A stretch of DNA of 64,000 nucleotides from Ariolimax columbianus (lineage: Eukaryota; Mollusca; Gastropoda; Stylommatophora; Arionidae): positions 45,126,278-45,190,277 of the forward strand of contig JAVGWX010000005.1 in the NCBI GenBank assembly GCA_036924085.1. The letters run 5' to 3'. The notes beneath the pieces were generated by a model that did no database searches, was not told the origin of the DNA, and saw only the letters and a list, made by a program, of their open reading frames with translations. A program made the translations under genes and the position numbers. Positions 35,101 to 38,290 of the stretch are shown piece by piece (the stretch's first letter is position 1; each line of letters starts with the position of its first letter).

Positions 35101-35709
35101 TTATACTTGTCTTGTTTGTGTGAACATCTATTATACTTGTCTTGTTTGTGTGAACATCTATTATCCTTGTCATGTTTGTGTGAACATGTCTTGTACTTGA
35201 CTTGTTTGTGTGAACATCTATTGTACTTGGGGGGAGGGGCCGCAGGTTAGCTACATACATGCCCGGTTCTTGACTCATAGAAGCTACATACATGCCCGGT
35301 TCTTGAGTCATAGAAGCTACATACATGCCCGGTTCTTGACTCATAGAAGCTGCATACATGCCTGGTTCTTGAGTCATAGAAGCTACATACATGCCCGGTT
35401 CTTGACTCATAGAAGCTACGTACATGCCCGGTTCTTGACTCATAGAAGCTACATACATGCCTTGCCTAACCTGACTCTTACATACAGATCTGGTTCTCGA
35501 CTCATGCTAGCCACATGCAGGTCAATCATGGATAGGAACTGGGATTTAGTTAATTTTTCTATCTGTCCCAACAACTAAAGTGCTAATAAATTGTCTCTTT
35601 TTTTCCCACACAGGATGATGAGGAAAACTTTGCTGCAGGGGGCTTCCACATGTCAACAGCTGCCAAAGGGGCTTCAGCTCAGGGAATGGGCTTCTCTCTC
35701 AAGTTTTAA
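1995..35709 (+). CDS. CDK11: CDK11 (PITSLRE) cyclin-dependent kinase, 13 exons, 5' partial
   Basis: This is a Ser/Thr kinase of the CDK11 family, nuclear and known for roles in pre-mRNA splicing, transcription and mitosis with cyclin L. Thirteen exons (1995-2138, 5582-5713, 9528-9698, 12612-12722, 13291-13451, 19244-19456, 21151-21256, 23053-23174, 26771-26878, 28383-28499, 29395-29543, 34695-34884, 35614-35709) sum to 1820 bases with matching phases at every junction. They give 605 visible residues. In visible numbering, the glycine loop EEGTYGVV is at 254-261, the ATP lysine VALK at 276, the signature PITSLRE at 288-294, HRDLKTSN with catalytic D371, DFG at 389-391, T-loop [13 protein letters not shown] at 404-416, and the C-terminus GMGFSLKF. 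All catalytic residues are present, so the gene looks functional. The first 5' exons, and so the start codon, lie upstream of the window. Family identity is very secure; exon edges in the N-terminal part are less so. Confidence 0.96.
2141..2690 (-). pseudogene. RTE-like LINE fragment abutting the CDK11 exon 1 donor
   Basis: The reverse strand carries the same family as 771-1430: a [13 protein letters not shown] start, [12 protein letters not shown], and [10 protein letters not shown] at the low-coordinate end. The fragment ends within a few bases of the exon 1 donor, so most of the intronic 5' splice-site context comes from the LINE. It has several frame breaks. Confidence 0.7.
2752..3339 (-). 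mobile_element. Deleted mariner-type DNA transposon with terminal inverted repeats
   Basis: Long inverted termini are visible. The left end begins CAGGGTTAGTAGGA after TA (2750-2751). The right end, read in reverse, begins CAGGGTGAGTAGGA next to TA (3340-3341). Similarity extends about 45 bases, including 'ccaatacaaattca'. The reverse strand keeps a weak transposase trace ([12 protein letters not shown]). The 588-bp size is too short for an intact transposase. Confidence 0.7.
3640..3865 (+). repeat. AT-rich interspersed repeat, copy 1 of 3
   Basis: This shares blocks such as 'catagttaagatattaaaag' (with substitutions) and 'ttcattgcattgaggaac' with 24400-24730; the related copy at 28560-28770 shares a neighbouring block. 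No coding capacity is recognised. The stretch 3345-3640 holds only a degenerate SINE-like domain near 3440-3470. Confidence 0.5.
3850..5330 (-). pseudogene. RTE-like LINE reverse transcriptase pseudogene
   Basis: The minus strand reads from about 5330 downwards: [20 protein letters not shown], later [61 protein letters not shown], and the catalytic box KYADDQAF, ending with a degraded YGSDTWTI region. [11 protein letters not shown] and YADD are the two catalytic-Asp motifs of reverse transcriptase. Several stops and frameshifts make it non-functional. It occupies most of CDK11 intron 1. Confidence 0.85.
5582..5713 (+). CDS. CDK11: CDK11 exon 2: Ser-rich N-terminal segment
   Basis: The acceptor is CCCCACAG and the donor CAG|GTTTGT is weak. 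Length is 132, phase 1-1. It reads [20 protein letters not shown], then acidic [20 protein letters not shown]. It is Ser- and charge-rich like the equivalent part of animal CDK11. Phase compatibility with both neighbours supports it. Confidence 0.72.
5795..6075 (-). pseudogene. LINE C-terminal fragment
   Basis: The minus strand reads [20 protein letters not shown], then [20 protein letters not shown] and REAERAALD, the typical ALTWxPxGKRKRGRPxxxWRR end of non-LTR reverse transcriptases. It is about 280 bases, both ends truncated. The stretch 6100-6340 holds only a short direct repeat of 'caaagtcattatgtgtgaat' (near 6228 and 6309). Confidence 0.7.
6340..6600 (+). pseudogene. LINE C-terminal fragment
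   Basis: The plus strand reads [20 protein letters not shown], then [20 protein letters not shown], a decayed GHxxRHxxLLKTxxEGRxxGRRxRGRQ reverse-transcriptase tail. The stretch 6600-6960 shows nothing I recognise. Confidence 0.6.
6975..7152 (+). repeat. 46-bp minisatellite interrupted by mariner
   Basis: Units contain 'tatacaagctacatttattg' and 'tgtgttcacctagaata'. About four units lie left of the mariner element and another partial unit resumes at 8461 ('taagctacatttattctttg'), so the array was split by the insertion. Confidence 0.75.
7153..8459 (+). mobile_element. Mariner-type DNA transposon with degenerate transposase
   Basis: Terminal inverted repeats of about 22 bp are visible: the left end reads 'ggggacttgaaatgaaaac' (7156-7174) and the right end is its near complement, ending 'ttcatttgaagccccctt'. 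TA lies on both outer sides. Inside, forward frames give [20 protein letters not shown] (first catalytic Asp region), GVFLQHDNA (second), and [20 protein letters not shown] (third). Stops after HDNA and several frameshifts kill it. It sits in CDK11 intron 2. Confidence 0.9.
8508..9249. mobile_element. Non-autonomous interspersed element (possibly piggyBac-like), fullest copy
   Basis: At least four partial copies occur in the window (10990-11300, 14790-14957 plus 17777-18130, and 21880-22060 reversed). Shared blocks include 'acacacaaacaaatgatat' and 'gtagatctgatcagtttg'-like sequence. The right ends of two copies stop at AAAGGTTAA, which suggests a TTAA target. It is non-coding apart from short chance frames. 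The left end is uncertain. Confidence 0.5.
9528..9698 (+). CDS. CDK11: CDK11 exon 3: acidic Asp/Glu/Ser tract
   Basis: The acceptor is AAATTACAG and the donor CAG|GTAGGG. Length is 171, phase 1-1. It encodes [18 protein letters not shown] followed by a long acidic run ([19 protein letters not shown], then [10 protein letters not shown]). This matches the poly-Glu/Ser region that precedes the kinase domain in CDK11. A LINE fragment on the opposite strand begins about 55 bases after the donor. Confidence 0.85.
9752..10440 (-). pseudogene. LINE reverse-transcriptase C-terminal region
   Basis: The minus strand has [60 protein letters not shown] and a final [12 protein letters not shown]. These are the YQxxVxxxLLYGAETW and RRLxLFGHVxRL blocks of non-LTR elements. 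A forward-strand relative lies at 13590-13860. It is frameshifted near its end. Confidence 0.8.
10720..10988 (-). mobile_element. tRNA-derived SINE
   Basis: Read on the minus strand from 10988, a tRNA-like head contains 'cgtggcctagtgg' (A box) and 'ttggtttgatcccc' (B box). A body follows with 'gcgcaaaataaaaaccacag' and an AC/A-rich tail. A closely similar copy lies at 42005-42266. It is a SINE because the tRNA part is imperfect and fused to a shared non-tRNA body. Confidence 0.75.
10989..11300 (+). repeat. Fragment of the 8508-9249 interspersed element
   Basis: It shares 'aaatacatttgtagtggga' and 'aacagatatatcgatct'-type sequence with the other copies. It is truncated after about 300 bases. 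The stretch 11300-11720 that follows has no recognised feature; an open frame at 11512-11718 matches nothing I know. Confidence 0.5.
11720..12320 (+). pseudogene. RTE/BovB-like LINE C-terminal fragment
   Basis: Forward frames give [39 protein letters not shown] and, later, [20 protein letters not shown] with [18 protein letters not shown]. The FKYLGxxIxxDGR, GKIxGKRxRGRQR and RDRxxWRxxxxN blocks are RTE hallmarks. It has multiple frame breaks. The stretch 12320-12611 before exon 4 shows nothing recognised. Confidence 0.8.
12612..12722 (+). CDS. CDK11: CDK11 exon 4: second acidic tract
   Basis: The acceptor is TTCAATTAG and the donor CAG|GTAATA. Length is 111, phase 1-1. It encodes [20 protein letters not shown] and then an acidic EDGNEEES tail, continuing the acidic region of exon 3. 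A GT-rich minisatellite starts directly after the donor. Confidence 0.85.
12730..13225 (+). repeat. GT-rich degenerate minisatellite in CDK11 intron 4
   Basis: Variable units of 'gttgtgtggaggtgtat' and 'gttgttgtgtgg' repeat over about 500 bases, starting right after the exon 4 donor and ending about 65 bases before the exon 5 acceptor. It is strongly G/T on the transcribed-sense strand. Confidence 0.85.
13291..13451 (+). CDS. CDK11: CDK11 exon 5: linker before the kinase domain
   Basis: The acceptor is CCTTTTTCAG and the donor CAG|GTACTG. Length is 161, entering at phase 1 and leaving at phase 0. It reads [17 protein letters not shown], then [18 protein letters not shown] and LPLYLPAIQ. The YVPDSP...LPAIQ block corresponds to the conserved sequence just before GCRSVEEF in animal CDK11. 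Confidence 0.93.
13590..13865 (+). pseudogene. LINE reverse-transcriptase C-terminal fragment
   Basis: The plus-strand frame reads [20 protein letters not shown], then [13 protein letters not shown], stop, [14 protein letters not shown]. It is the same family as 9752-10440 ([12 protein letters not shown], RRLxLFxxRWxDxxRN). It has nonsense changes. Confidence 0.7.
13870..14768 (+). pseudogene. RNase H-bearing LINE fragment (I/Nimb-like, family 2)
   Basis: An upstream part reads [20 protein letters not shown]. The RNase H domain follows at 14200-14480: [37 protein letters not shown] and [13 protein letters not shown], supplying Asp, Glu and Asp of the RNase H active site. The rest of the domain is missing and the frame jumps to the element's C-terminus, which ends in a 39-bp tandem repeat. 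A relative lies at 39165-40640. Confidence 0.8.
14640..14768 (+). repeat. 39-bp in-frame repeat at a LINE C-terminus
   Basis: Three units of 39 bp keep the reading frame and encode [13 protein letters not shown] three times. The corresponding single unit in the relative near 40580 reads EHHRARRIESVDR, so the repeat amplifies the element's own C-terminal codons. Confidence 0.85.
14790..14957 (+). repeat. Left part of an interspersed element split by the Nimb-like LINE
   Basis: This is the reverse complement of much of 21880-22060 and continues at 17777 after the LINE. It ends with TGACAG, which is repeated on the other side of the LINE. Confidence 0.65.
14958..17776 (+). mobile_element. Nimb-like non-LTR retrotransposon, copy 1 (5' truncated, dead)
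   Basis: An RNase H-bearing non-LTR element with part of the linker, reverse transcriptase and RNase H. Visible are [92 protein letters not shown] and FADDLAMW, then [24 protein letters not shown] and [20 protein letters not shown]. It ends in a (GAA)n tail. Lesions include a TGA at 15869-15871, a frameshift near 16255 and a 14-base loss near 17535 relative to copy 2. It is flanked by TGACAG on both sides (14952-14957 and 17777-17782). The clade label Nimb is from memory of molluscan elements. Confidence 0.9.
17777..18130 (+). repeat. Right part of the interspersed element split by the LINE
   Basis: It continues the repeat interrupted at 14957, and later blocks match 9060-9249 ('ctcacaaacaaatcatat', 'gaaaaataatacagcgg'). 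It ends near AAAGGTTAA (about 18118-18126), as does the fuller copy. Confidence 0.6.
18433..19141 (+). mobile_element. Internally deleted mariner-type element with TIRs
   Basis: The left end starts CAAGGTGTATTAAAA after TA (18431-18432). The right end read in reverse starts CAAGGAGTGTTCAAAA next to TA (19142-19143). Forward frames read [20 protein letters not shown], then [11 protein letters not shown] and [18 protein letters not shown], the C-terminal half of a Mos/SETMAR-type transposase. At 709 bp it is about half the usual length, with stops. It ends about 100 bases before the CDK11 exon 6 acceptor. Confidence 0.85.
19244..19456 (+). CDS. CDK11: CDK11 exon 6: kinase N-lobe with PITSLRE
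   Basis: The acceptor is TTTGTCCAG and the donor AGG|GTATGT. Length is 213, phase 0-0. It carries [20 protein letters not shown], the ATP-binding lysine in IVALKRL and the family signature [11 protein letters not shown], ending QHENIVTVR. Near identity to animal CDK11 over 71 residues makes the assignment secure. A deleted mariner-type element ends about 100 bases upstream of the acceptor. Confidence 0.98.
20330..20530 (+). repeat. SINE-like family S (GAA tail), copy
   Basis: It shares 'aaatgctgtgctgaaatcag' and 'atgtgtcggacc' with many copies in the window, ending near 'gacgaacaataagg'. This family lacks a visible tRNA head. The stretch 19460-20330 contains decayed pieces of similar repeats (for example 'gggtcagtgacccatactaa') and no gene. 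Confidence 0.55.
20807..21003 (+). repeat. 44-bp minisatellite in CDK11 intron 6
   Basis: About 4.5 units of a 44-bp sequence including 'ttttatgggagagatagttg' and 'tggttatttgagacaggcc' lie about 150 bases before exon 7. Confidence 0.9.
21151..21256 (+). CDS. CDK11: CDK11 exon 7: hinge region
   Basis: The acceptor is TTGTTTAG and the donor TGG|GTAAGT. Length is 106, entering at phase 0 and leaving at phase 1. It reads [20 protein letters not shown], then [15 protein letters not shown]. The last bases of the exon and the donor form the first unit of a 21-bp minisatellite in the following intron. Confidence 0.97.
21245..21560 (+). repeat. 21-bp minisatellite made of the CDK11 exon 7 splice donor
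   Basis: The unit 'ttccttgtgggtaagtggta' (plus one base) is the end of exon 7 and its donor. About a dozen variants follow in the intron, many retaining the splice-like core GGGTAAGTGG or GGGTAGGTGG. Units are 21 bases, so the frame repeats (GKWYFLV in one frame). Confidence 0.9.
21665..21870 (+). repeat. Foldback-family repeat V, half copy
   Basis: It starts near 'gatgagtatgtttactcttt' and continues through 'gaaggtggtctagggtctcc' and 'ctcgttagccagactgcc'. It is the same family as 28083-28320, 31995-32400, 37841-38290 and 45100-45230. Confidence 0.6.
21880..22060 (-). repeat. Fragment of the 8508-type interspersed element, reversed
   Basis: The reverse complement matches 14790-14957 across about 150 bases, including the 'ggtagatctatttagtttg' block. 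It supports the family definition. Confidence 0.6.
22315..22625 (+). repeat. SINE-like family S copy, sense
   Basis: Contains 'tggttccaaaaatgctgtgc' and 'tgaaatcagatgtatcagac' and ends with 'gcagaagatgaagaaa'. It is followed immediately by an inverted copy. Confidence 0.65.
22632..22985 (-). repeat. SINE-like family S copy, full length, inverted
   Basis: Starts 'ttcttcttcgttcgttctca' and runs through 'ctgcgatatttgcacctttc', 'ggtccaacacatccgacttc' and 'ggatcaccgcgtggaggtg' to 'cagcatcttgatccca'. This is the best-defined form, about 350 bp. With the copy at 22315 it makes a tail-to-tail pair. Confidence 0.75.
23053..23174 (+). CDS. CDK11: CDK11 exon 8: catalytic loop
   Basis: The acceptor is TATTTTTAG and the donor AAG|GTAAGT. 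Length is 122, entering at phase 1 and leaving at phase 0. It reads [20 protein letters not shown], then [18 protein letters not shown]. The catalytic Asp lies in HRD. A 41-bp minisatellite follows within about 30 bases of the donor. Confidence 0.97.
23190..23905 (+). repeat. 41-bp minisatellite in CDK11 intron 8
   Basis: About 17 units of a 41-bp sequence containing 'gacaagacaactggagtctc' and 'atgggtggaggacagtagga', some with insertions of 'gctggaagaggaagat'. It begins about 30 bases after the exon 8 donor. Confidence 0.93.
24400..24730 (+). repeat. AT-rich interspersed repeat, copy 2
   Basis: It matches 3640-3865 ('aaaaataagaacacaagagg') and 28560-28770 ('ctatgacatgaagtattcac'). No protein is recognised. 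The stretch 23905-24400 shows nothing else. Confidence 0.5.
24904..25050 (+). mobile_element. piggyBac-type MITE, truncated 5' end
   Basis: It starts CCCTTTGAACCCTGG after TTAA (24900-24903) and shares 'cattcccctgtgctcctgag' with the complete element at 25954. It is cut short where another repeat begins. Confidence 0.65.
25060..25560 (-). repeat. Interspersed repeat shared with 61200-61330
   Basis: The minus strand contains the same segment as the plus strand at 61230-61330 (translating to ICGSAFTVT...[12 protein letters not shown] in one and IRGSALTVT...IRETELDKTHRA in the other). The shared reading suggests former coding sequence, but the family is unknown to me. Confidence 0.45.
25725..25877 (+). 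repeat. SINE-like family S copy, partial
   Basis: Contains 'tgtgtcggaccgaaaggtgc' and 'aaatatcgcagccaagctg' and ends 'cgaacgcagaaaaagaagaa'. Confidence 0.65.
25954..26660. mobile_element. piggyBac-type non-autonomous element with TTAA duplication
   Basis: TTAA lies on both sides (25950-25953 and 26661-26664). The left end is CCCTTTGCATCCTGG and the right end read in reverse is CCCTTTGAATCTGTG. It is about 707 bp without transposase. The CCCTTTG ends and TTAA target are the usual piggyBac-superfamily signature. Confidence 0.85.
26771..26878 (+). CDS. CDK11: CDK11 exon 9: DFG and activation loop
   Basis: The acceptor is TTATTGCAG and the donor AAG|GTAAGT. Length is 108, phase 0-0. It reads [20 protein letters not shown], then [16 protein letters not shown]. 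It contains the DFG magnesium-binding motif, the T-loop and the APE motif. A tRNA-derived SINE starts about 75 bases downstream. Confidence 0.98.
26945..27180 (+). mobile_element. tRNA-derived SINE, Leu/Ser-like head
   Basis: The head 'tggcgaagtggtcaagccg' (A box) and 'ggggctcgaattcc' (B box) spaced as in a tRNA gene are followed by a non-tRNA body ('gcgacggtcggtccatgatg'). It lies about 70 bases after the CDK11 exon 9 donor. It is not a functional tRNA because the arms do not pair through. Confidence 0.6.
27530..27605 (+). repeat. SINE-like family S, 3' end only
   Basis: 'aatatcgcagcctcgctgta' followed by 'gacgaacgcagaagaagaag', the 3' end and GAA tail of family S. Confidence 0.6.
27640..28082 (+). 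repeat. Approx. 32-bp minisatellite in CDK11 intron 9
   Basis: Repeated 'gatgatagaactttggtagt' with variable 'cagtgagagat' spacers over about 440 bases. Confidence 0.9.
28083..28320 (+). repeat. Foldback-family repeat V copy
   Basis: Shares 'gtgcaatgcttggcttcat'-type sequence and 'tgtctgatcagtatattttg' with 31995-32400. It ends about 60 bases before the exon 10 acceptor. Confidence 0.6.
28383..28499 (+). CDS. CDK11: CDK11 exon 10: kinase C-lobe
   Basis: The acceptor is CACTTGCAG and the donor AAG|GTGAGA. Length is 117, phase 0-0. It reads [20 protein letters not shown], then [23 protein letters not shown] is the conserved subdomain IX sequence of CDKs. Confidence 0.97.
28560..28770 (+). repeat. 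AT-rich interspersed repeat, copy 3
   Basis: 'ctatgacatgaagtattcat' and neighbouring sequence repeat the block at 24480-24520. The rest of the intron to 29394 is AT-rich and shows no recognised gene; an open frame at 28830-29300 has no family resemblance. Confidence 0.45.
29395..29543 (+). CDS. CDK11: CDK11 exon 11: kinase C-lobe
   Basis: The acceptor is TTTCTTGTAG and the donor CCG|GTAAGG. Length is 149, entering at phase 0 and leaving at phase 2. It starts [20 protein letters not shown] and ends [10 protein letters not shown] plus a split Arg codon completed by the next exon. Confidence 0.96.
29900..29970 (-). repeat. CR1/L2-type LINE 3' end, copy b
   Basis: 'ctaacttaacttaatgtctt' and 'gagtctgtatacaaccagtt' match 46380-46440 in the same orientation. 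Sequence from 29550 to 29900 has no recognised feature. Confidence 0.5.
30200..30328 (-). mobile_element. tRNA-derived SINE head
   Basis: On the minus strand: 'gactcagtggtcatgaggta' (A box region) then 'ggtcccgtgtccgaatcac' (B box region), with tRNA spacing. The body extends to lower coordinates. Confidence 0.55.
30700..31105 (+). pseudogene. LINE C-terminal fragment
   Basis: Forward frames read [17 protein letters not shown], then [38 protein letters not shown] and [12 protein letters not shown] followed by stop. This is the WAGHxxRxxDxxW and [17 protein letters not shown] tail of non-LTR elements. Confidence 0.8.
31255..31570 (+). repeat. Interspersed repeat W, copy 1
   Basis: Matches 33825-34110 over most of its length ('gtggtatctgcaagtgttta', 'gttccatttgtctggc'). 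Family unknown; it may be part of a LINE read on the minus strand. 31570-31990 holds no recognised gene. Confidence 0.6.
31995..32400 (+). repeat. Foldback-family repeat V with internal 37-bp minisatellite
   Basis: The repeat carries 'gttgtgttatgcttggcttc' and 'ccttgttagctaggctgcca'. At 32180-32370 a 37-bp segment including 'ttttgcctgaccctgactaa' is present about five times, whereas related copies have it once. Confidence 0.75.
32515..33285 (-). repeat. Interspersed repeat U, copy 1
   Basis: The reverse complement matches 44300-44965 over many blocks ('gtgtagagatcgctgctg'-like, 'ttggttggcagccaatctaa'). Non-coding. Confidence 0.65.
33440..33800 (-). pseudogene. RNase H LINE C-terminus (Nimb-like family 2)
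   Basis: The minus strand reads [20 protein letters not shown], then [19 protein letters not shown], the RTGHxxLxxHLxxxGLxxxxxCxxCG zinc-knuckle-like end of these elements. It corresponds to the forward-strand copy near 40400. Confidence 0.75.
33825..34110 (+). repeat. Interspersed repeat W, copy 2
   Basis: Near-identical blocks to 31255-31570, such as 'gagtgttccatttgtctggc' and 'ttttatagggatgtg'. Confidence 0.6.
34226..34590 (-). repeat. SINE-like family S, full copy, inverted
   Basis: Starts 'cttcttcttcttctgcgttc' and ends 'cagcgtcttgatcccagtgg'. It lies about 100 bases upstream of the exon 12 acceptor. Confidence 0.75.
34695..34884 (+). CDS. CDK11: CDK11 exon 12: end of the kinase domain
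   Basis: The acceptor TTTGCCAG lies immediately after a (TA)n run with hardly any pyrimidine tract. The donor is ATG|GTGAGG. Length is 190, entering at phase 2 and leaving at phase 0. It reads [20 protein letters not shown], then [18 protein letters not shown]. The reading frame stays open through the donor into an intronic 30-bp repeat as far as about 35250. Confidence 0.95.
34905..35235 (+). repeat. 30-bp minisatellite in CDK11 intron 12
   Basis: About 11 units of 30 bp containing 'cttgtcttgtttgtgtgaac'. The unit is a multiple of three and the exon 12 frame continues through it, encoding a repeated [10 protein letters not shown]. Confidence 0.95.
35245..35465 (+). repeat. 33-bp minisatellite in CDK11 intron 12
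   Basis: Six to seven units of 33 bp containing 'ctacatacatgcccggttct' and 'tgactcatagaag', directly after the 30-bp array. Confidence 0.95.
35614..35709 (+). CDS. CDK11: CDK11 terminal exon 13 with stop codon
   Basis: The acceptor is CCCACACAG after a T-rich tract. It reads [20 protein letters not shown], then [11 protein letters not shown] and TAA at 35707-35709. The C-terminal GFSLKF is the conserved end of animal CDK11, so the gene is complete at its 3' end. Confidence 0.96.
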   Translation, partial: DDEENFAAGGFHMSTAAKGASAQGMGFSLKF

Positions 35710-36360
35710 GCCACTATTTCACATACTAACTACCAACATGAGGGATTCTCGCAAGTTTGAGGCCACAATTTCACATACCAACTGCCAGGAAAGGGGCTTC
35801 TCTCTCAAAATTTGGTGTCTTAGACTAAGGCTCTATTTGACCACCTACATACCAGCTTGTTTGTTTGTGCATATTTCTGTTCACTGTGTCACCTTTCTTG
35901 TCAGGAAAGCTGTAGAAGCAGCTCACAAAATGTTGGGGCTGGGATAAAAGAGTGAGTTACTTGTTTGTTCACAAGGGTCGGAAGAATTTCAGTTATTGGA
36001 CATATATAACCAATGTCACTTCACTCAATGTGTTTTCTGTCTTTGTGTAGATGCCGATTTTTTTGTTCTTTTTAAATGATTTCTTTTCTCTTGTTAGGAC
36101 CTCTTGTCTCCCACTCAGACGAAACAATGTCTATAACCTTCGATTCCTAGGACCTCTTGTCTCGCACTCAGACAAACATATCTATAACCTTCCCTTGCTA
36201 GGACCTCTCGTCTCGCTCGGACTCAAACAAGGTCTATAACCTTCGATTGCTAGGACCTCTTGTCTCGCACTCAGACAAACATATCTATAACATTCCCTTG
36301 CTAGGACCTCTCGTCTCGCTCGCACTCAGACAAACAATGTCTATAACCTTTGCTTGTGTG
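35710..36360 (+). other. CDK11 3' UTR or 3' flank, repeat-bearing
   Basis: This is sequence after the CDK11 stop. It contains a partial duplication of the end of the coding exon (35690-35810) and a minisatellite (36090-36352) with alternating units around 'aggacctcttgtctcgcac'. No convincing AATAAA signal is seen soon after the stop. The first clear ones are near 36816 and 37092, so the end of the transcript is unknown. Confidence 0.4.
36090..36352 (+). repeat. Minisatellite downstream of CDK11
   Basis: About five units containing 'taggacctcttgtctcgcac' and 'tctataaccttcccttgct', alternating with shorter variants (ctcgtctcgctcg). Confidence 0.9.
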
Positions 36361-36419
36361 ATTCCAGTTGCCTTGATTTAAAAAAATTTTTTTTTTTTAT
36401 TCAAGTGTTCTTTAGTGTC

Positions 36420-36462
36420 TCTCTCTCCTCCTCTTCTTCTCCCCCCCCCCCCCCCCCCCCCT
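36420..36462 (+). repeat. CT-rich and poly-C microsatellite
   Basis: A (CTC)n stretch leads into an uninterrupted C run of about 23 bases. 36480-37100 has no recognised feature. Confidence 0.9.
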
Positions 36463-37136
36463 GTTGGTTCTAATTTCCTCTTTCCACTTCCTCTTGTTAG
36501 AATTTTAGGTATCTGACCAAAAAGTGTTCCAATAATCCCAACTTTCTCTCTGTGATTTCAAGCTGTATTGATTATTGTTATGTTCCTTCTGTTATTTCAT
36601 CTGATATGAAGTATGCGACTGAGACATTTATTAATGAAGGTCTGCCTTCTGAATGTGGTAAAGCCATGTTACTGAGTCGTATTAGTAGGCATCTGTCAAT
36701 GTTGAACATTCTATTCTTATTTACCTTGGAGGATGCAAATGGCAAATAGCTGAAAGTTACATATTGTGTGATAAGAGAAATACTTCTTCACGCAGAAGTT
36801 ACTACTTTAGGGGATAGAAATAAACGGAATTTCTGAGTATCAAACGTTGACTTAACAAAGACCCAACAAAGAATAATTACGACTTGTGAAATGGGTTGCT
36901 TGGGAATAAACATCAACGCTACTAGGAGAGACAGAATGAGAAATGATGGCACTCCGAAAAATTGTTGAAATAAGAACATGCACCGAACACATGGATAGAG
37001 AGACGAAAGTGAAGTGATTCGGTCATCGAATGTGAATGCAACCTTCCAGGCTACTCTGTGCACTTATACAATATAGTGATTGGGCTGCTAGTGAATAAAC
37101 TTAGAGGTGACAAACGGTCTTTGTCAGCTGTAGTTC

Positions 37137-37292
37137 AATGATGCAAGCAGCCAGCTTTGATTCGCTGACCCTGATGCAAGCAGCCAGCTTTGATTCGCTG
37201 ACCCTGATGCAAGCAGCCAGCTTTGATTCGCTGACCCTGATGCAAGCAGCCAGCTTTGATTCGCTGACCCTGATGCAAGCAGCCAGCTTTGA
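37137..37292 (+). repeat. 33-bp minisatellite between inverted arms
   Basis: Five units of 33 bp containing 'gatgcaagcagccagctttg' and 'attcgctgacc'. It is flanked by inverted copies of 'gtctttgtcagctgtag' (37111-37127) and 'ctacagctgacaaagac' (37298-37314). Confidence 0.93.
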
Positions 37293-37324
37293 GTGATCTA
37301 CAGCTGACAAAGACCCTTCTCTGC

Positions 37325-37520
37325 CTCCCAAGTGGTGACCCTGGAAACAGGCTGTACTAGTAAAGTCTGGCTAAGAGAATAAGGATCACAGTTGAAAGGA
37401 AAAACTCGATGCTCAATAATGGCAGGTGAAATCATGTGTCGGGCCAAATGGCTCTGATATCGCAGCCTCGCTATAAACAATCACATGCTGTCACAACATC
37501 CTTTTCAAGACGAACTTAAA
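37325..37520 (+). repeat. SINE-like family S, sense copy
   Basis: Contains 'tcatgtgtcgggccaaatgg' and 'atatcgcagcctcgctataa' and ends near 'caagacgaacttaaaa'. Confidence 0.6.
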
Positions 37521-37840
37521 AAAACAAGCAGATCGGACTTCCACTGCTACGGAAGATCGAAGACCAGGTGGGTTAAGTCATGGGATGTCTACAGCGATGA
37601 ACCTAGTTCTTGACAGACACCTGTGGCTCACGGGCGCCTCAATACACAACTCGATAAGACAAGAATAACCGATAACTCTACAACTTTTGTGAGGTGAGGT
37701 CATTAGCTCCTCCTAGTCCATGCTGTTAGATACAGTTTCTGCTGGACTAGCAGTGAAGTTGTGAATCGTGTTTTTCTGTACATAATTTAATACAACAAAC
37801 CCTAACAATATATTCCCCAAATTCGTTGTTTTGAATGCTC

Positions 37841-38290
37841 ACAATGAGTAGGTTTACTCTTTTGCGCGCCCCGAGAAGGACGTTAAGGGGCGGTTTGCAC
37901 ATTCCGAGCATGCTCATGAAGATGGTCCTCCAGGCAGTTGTGTTATGCTTGGCTTCATCTGTGTGTTACTTTACAATGGGGATCACATTGATCCCTCAAC
38001 TTGTTAGCCAGGCTACCATGAGAACAGCACGTTTCTAGGCAAAGACCCTCACCTCGGCTTCCTCACAGCCCTCCATGGAAATGGGCTATTTTCATGTAGC
38101 CTGGCTAACGAGGTGAGGGATCGACGTGATCCCCATATTAGTGAGAGACACGCAAATGAAGCCAAGCATAGCACAACCGCTTGGAGGACCCCGTTCCACC
38201 ATCAGTACGCTTGGGATGTGAAGAAAGCTACTGCAGTCTGCCACTTAACTTCAGGACGCACAAAAGAGTAAACCTACTCATTCTAAAGTG
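37841..38290. mobile_element. Palindromic foldback element (repeat V, two inverted halves)
   Basis: The left outer end 'atgagtaggtttactctttt' is mirrored by 'aaaagagtaaacctactcat' at the right end. The inner parts ('gttatgcttggcttcat' and its complement) also pair. The arms are about 200 bases each. Confidence 0.8.

Noticed and set aside
34823..35458. 211-residue minus-strand frame ([11 protein letters not shown] repeats)
   Set aside because: Antisense reading of the two intronic minisatellites of CDK11.
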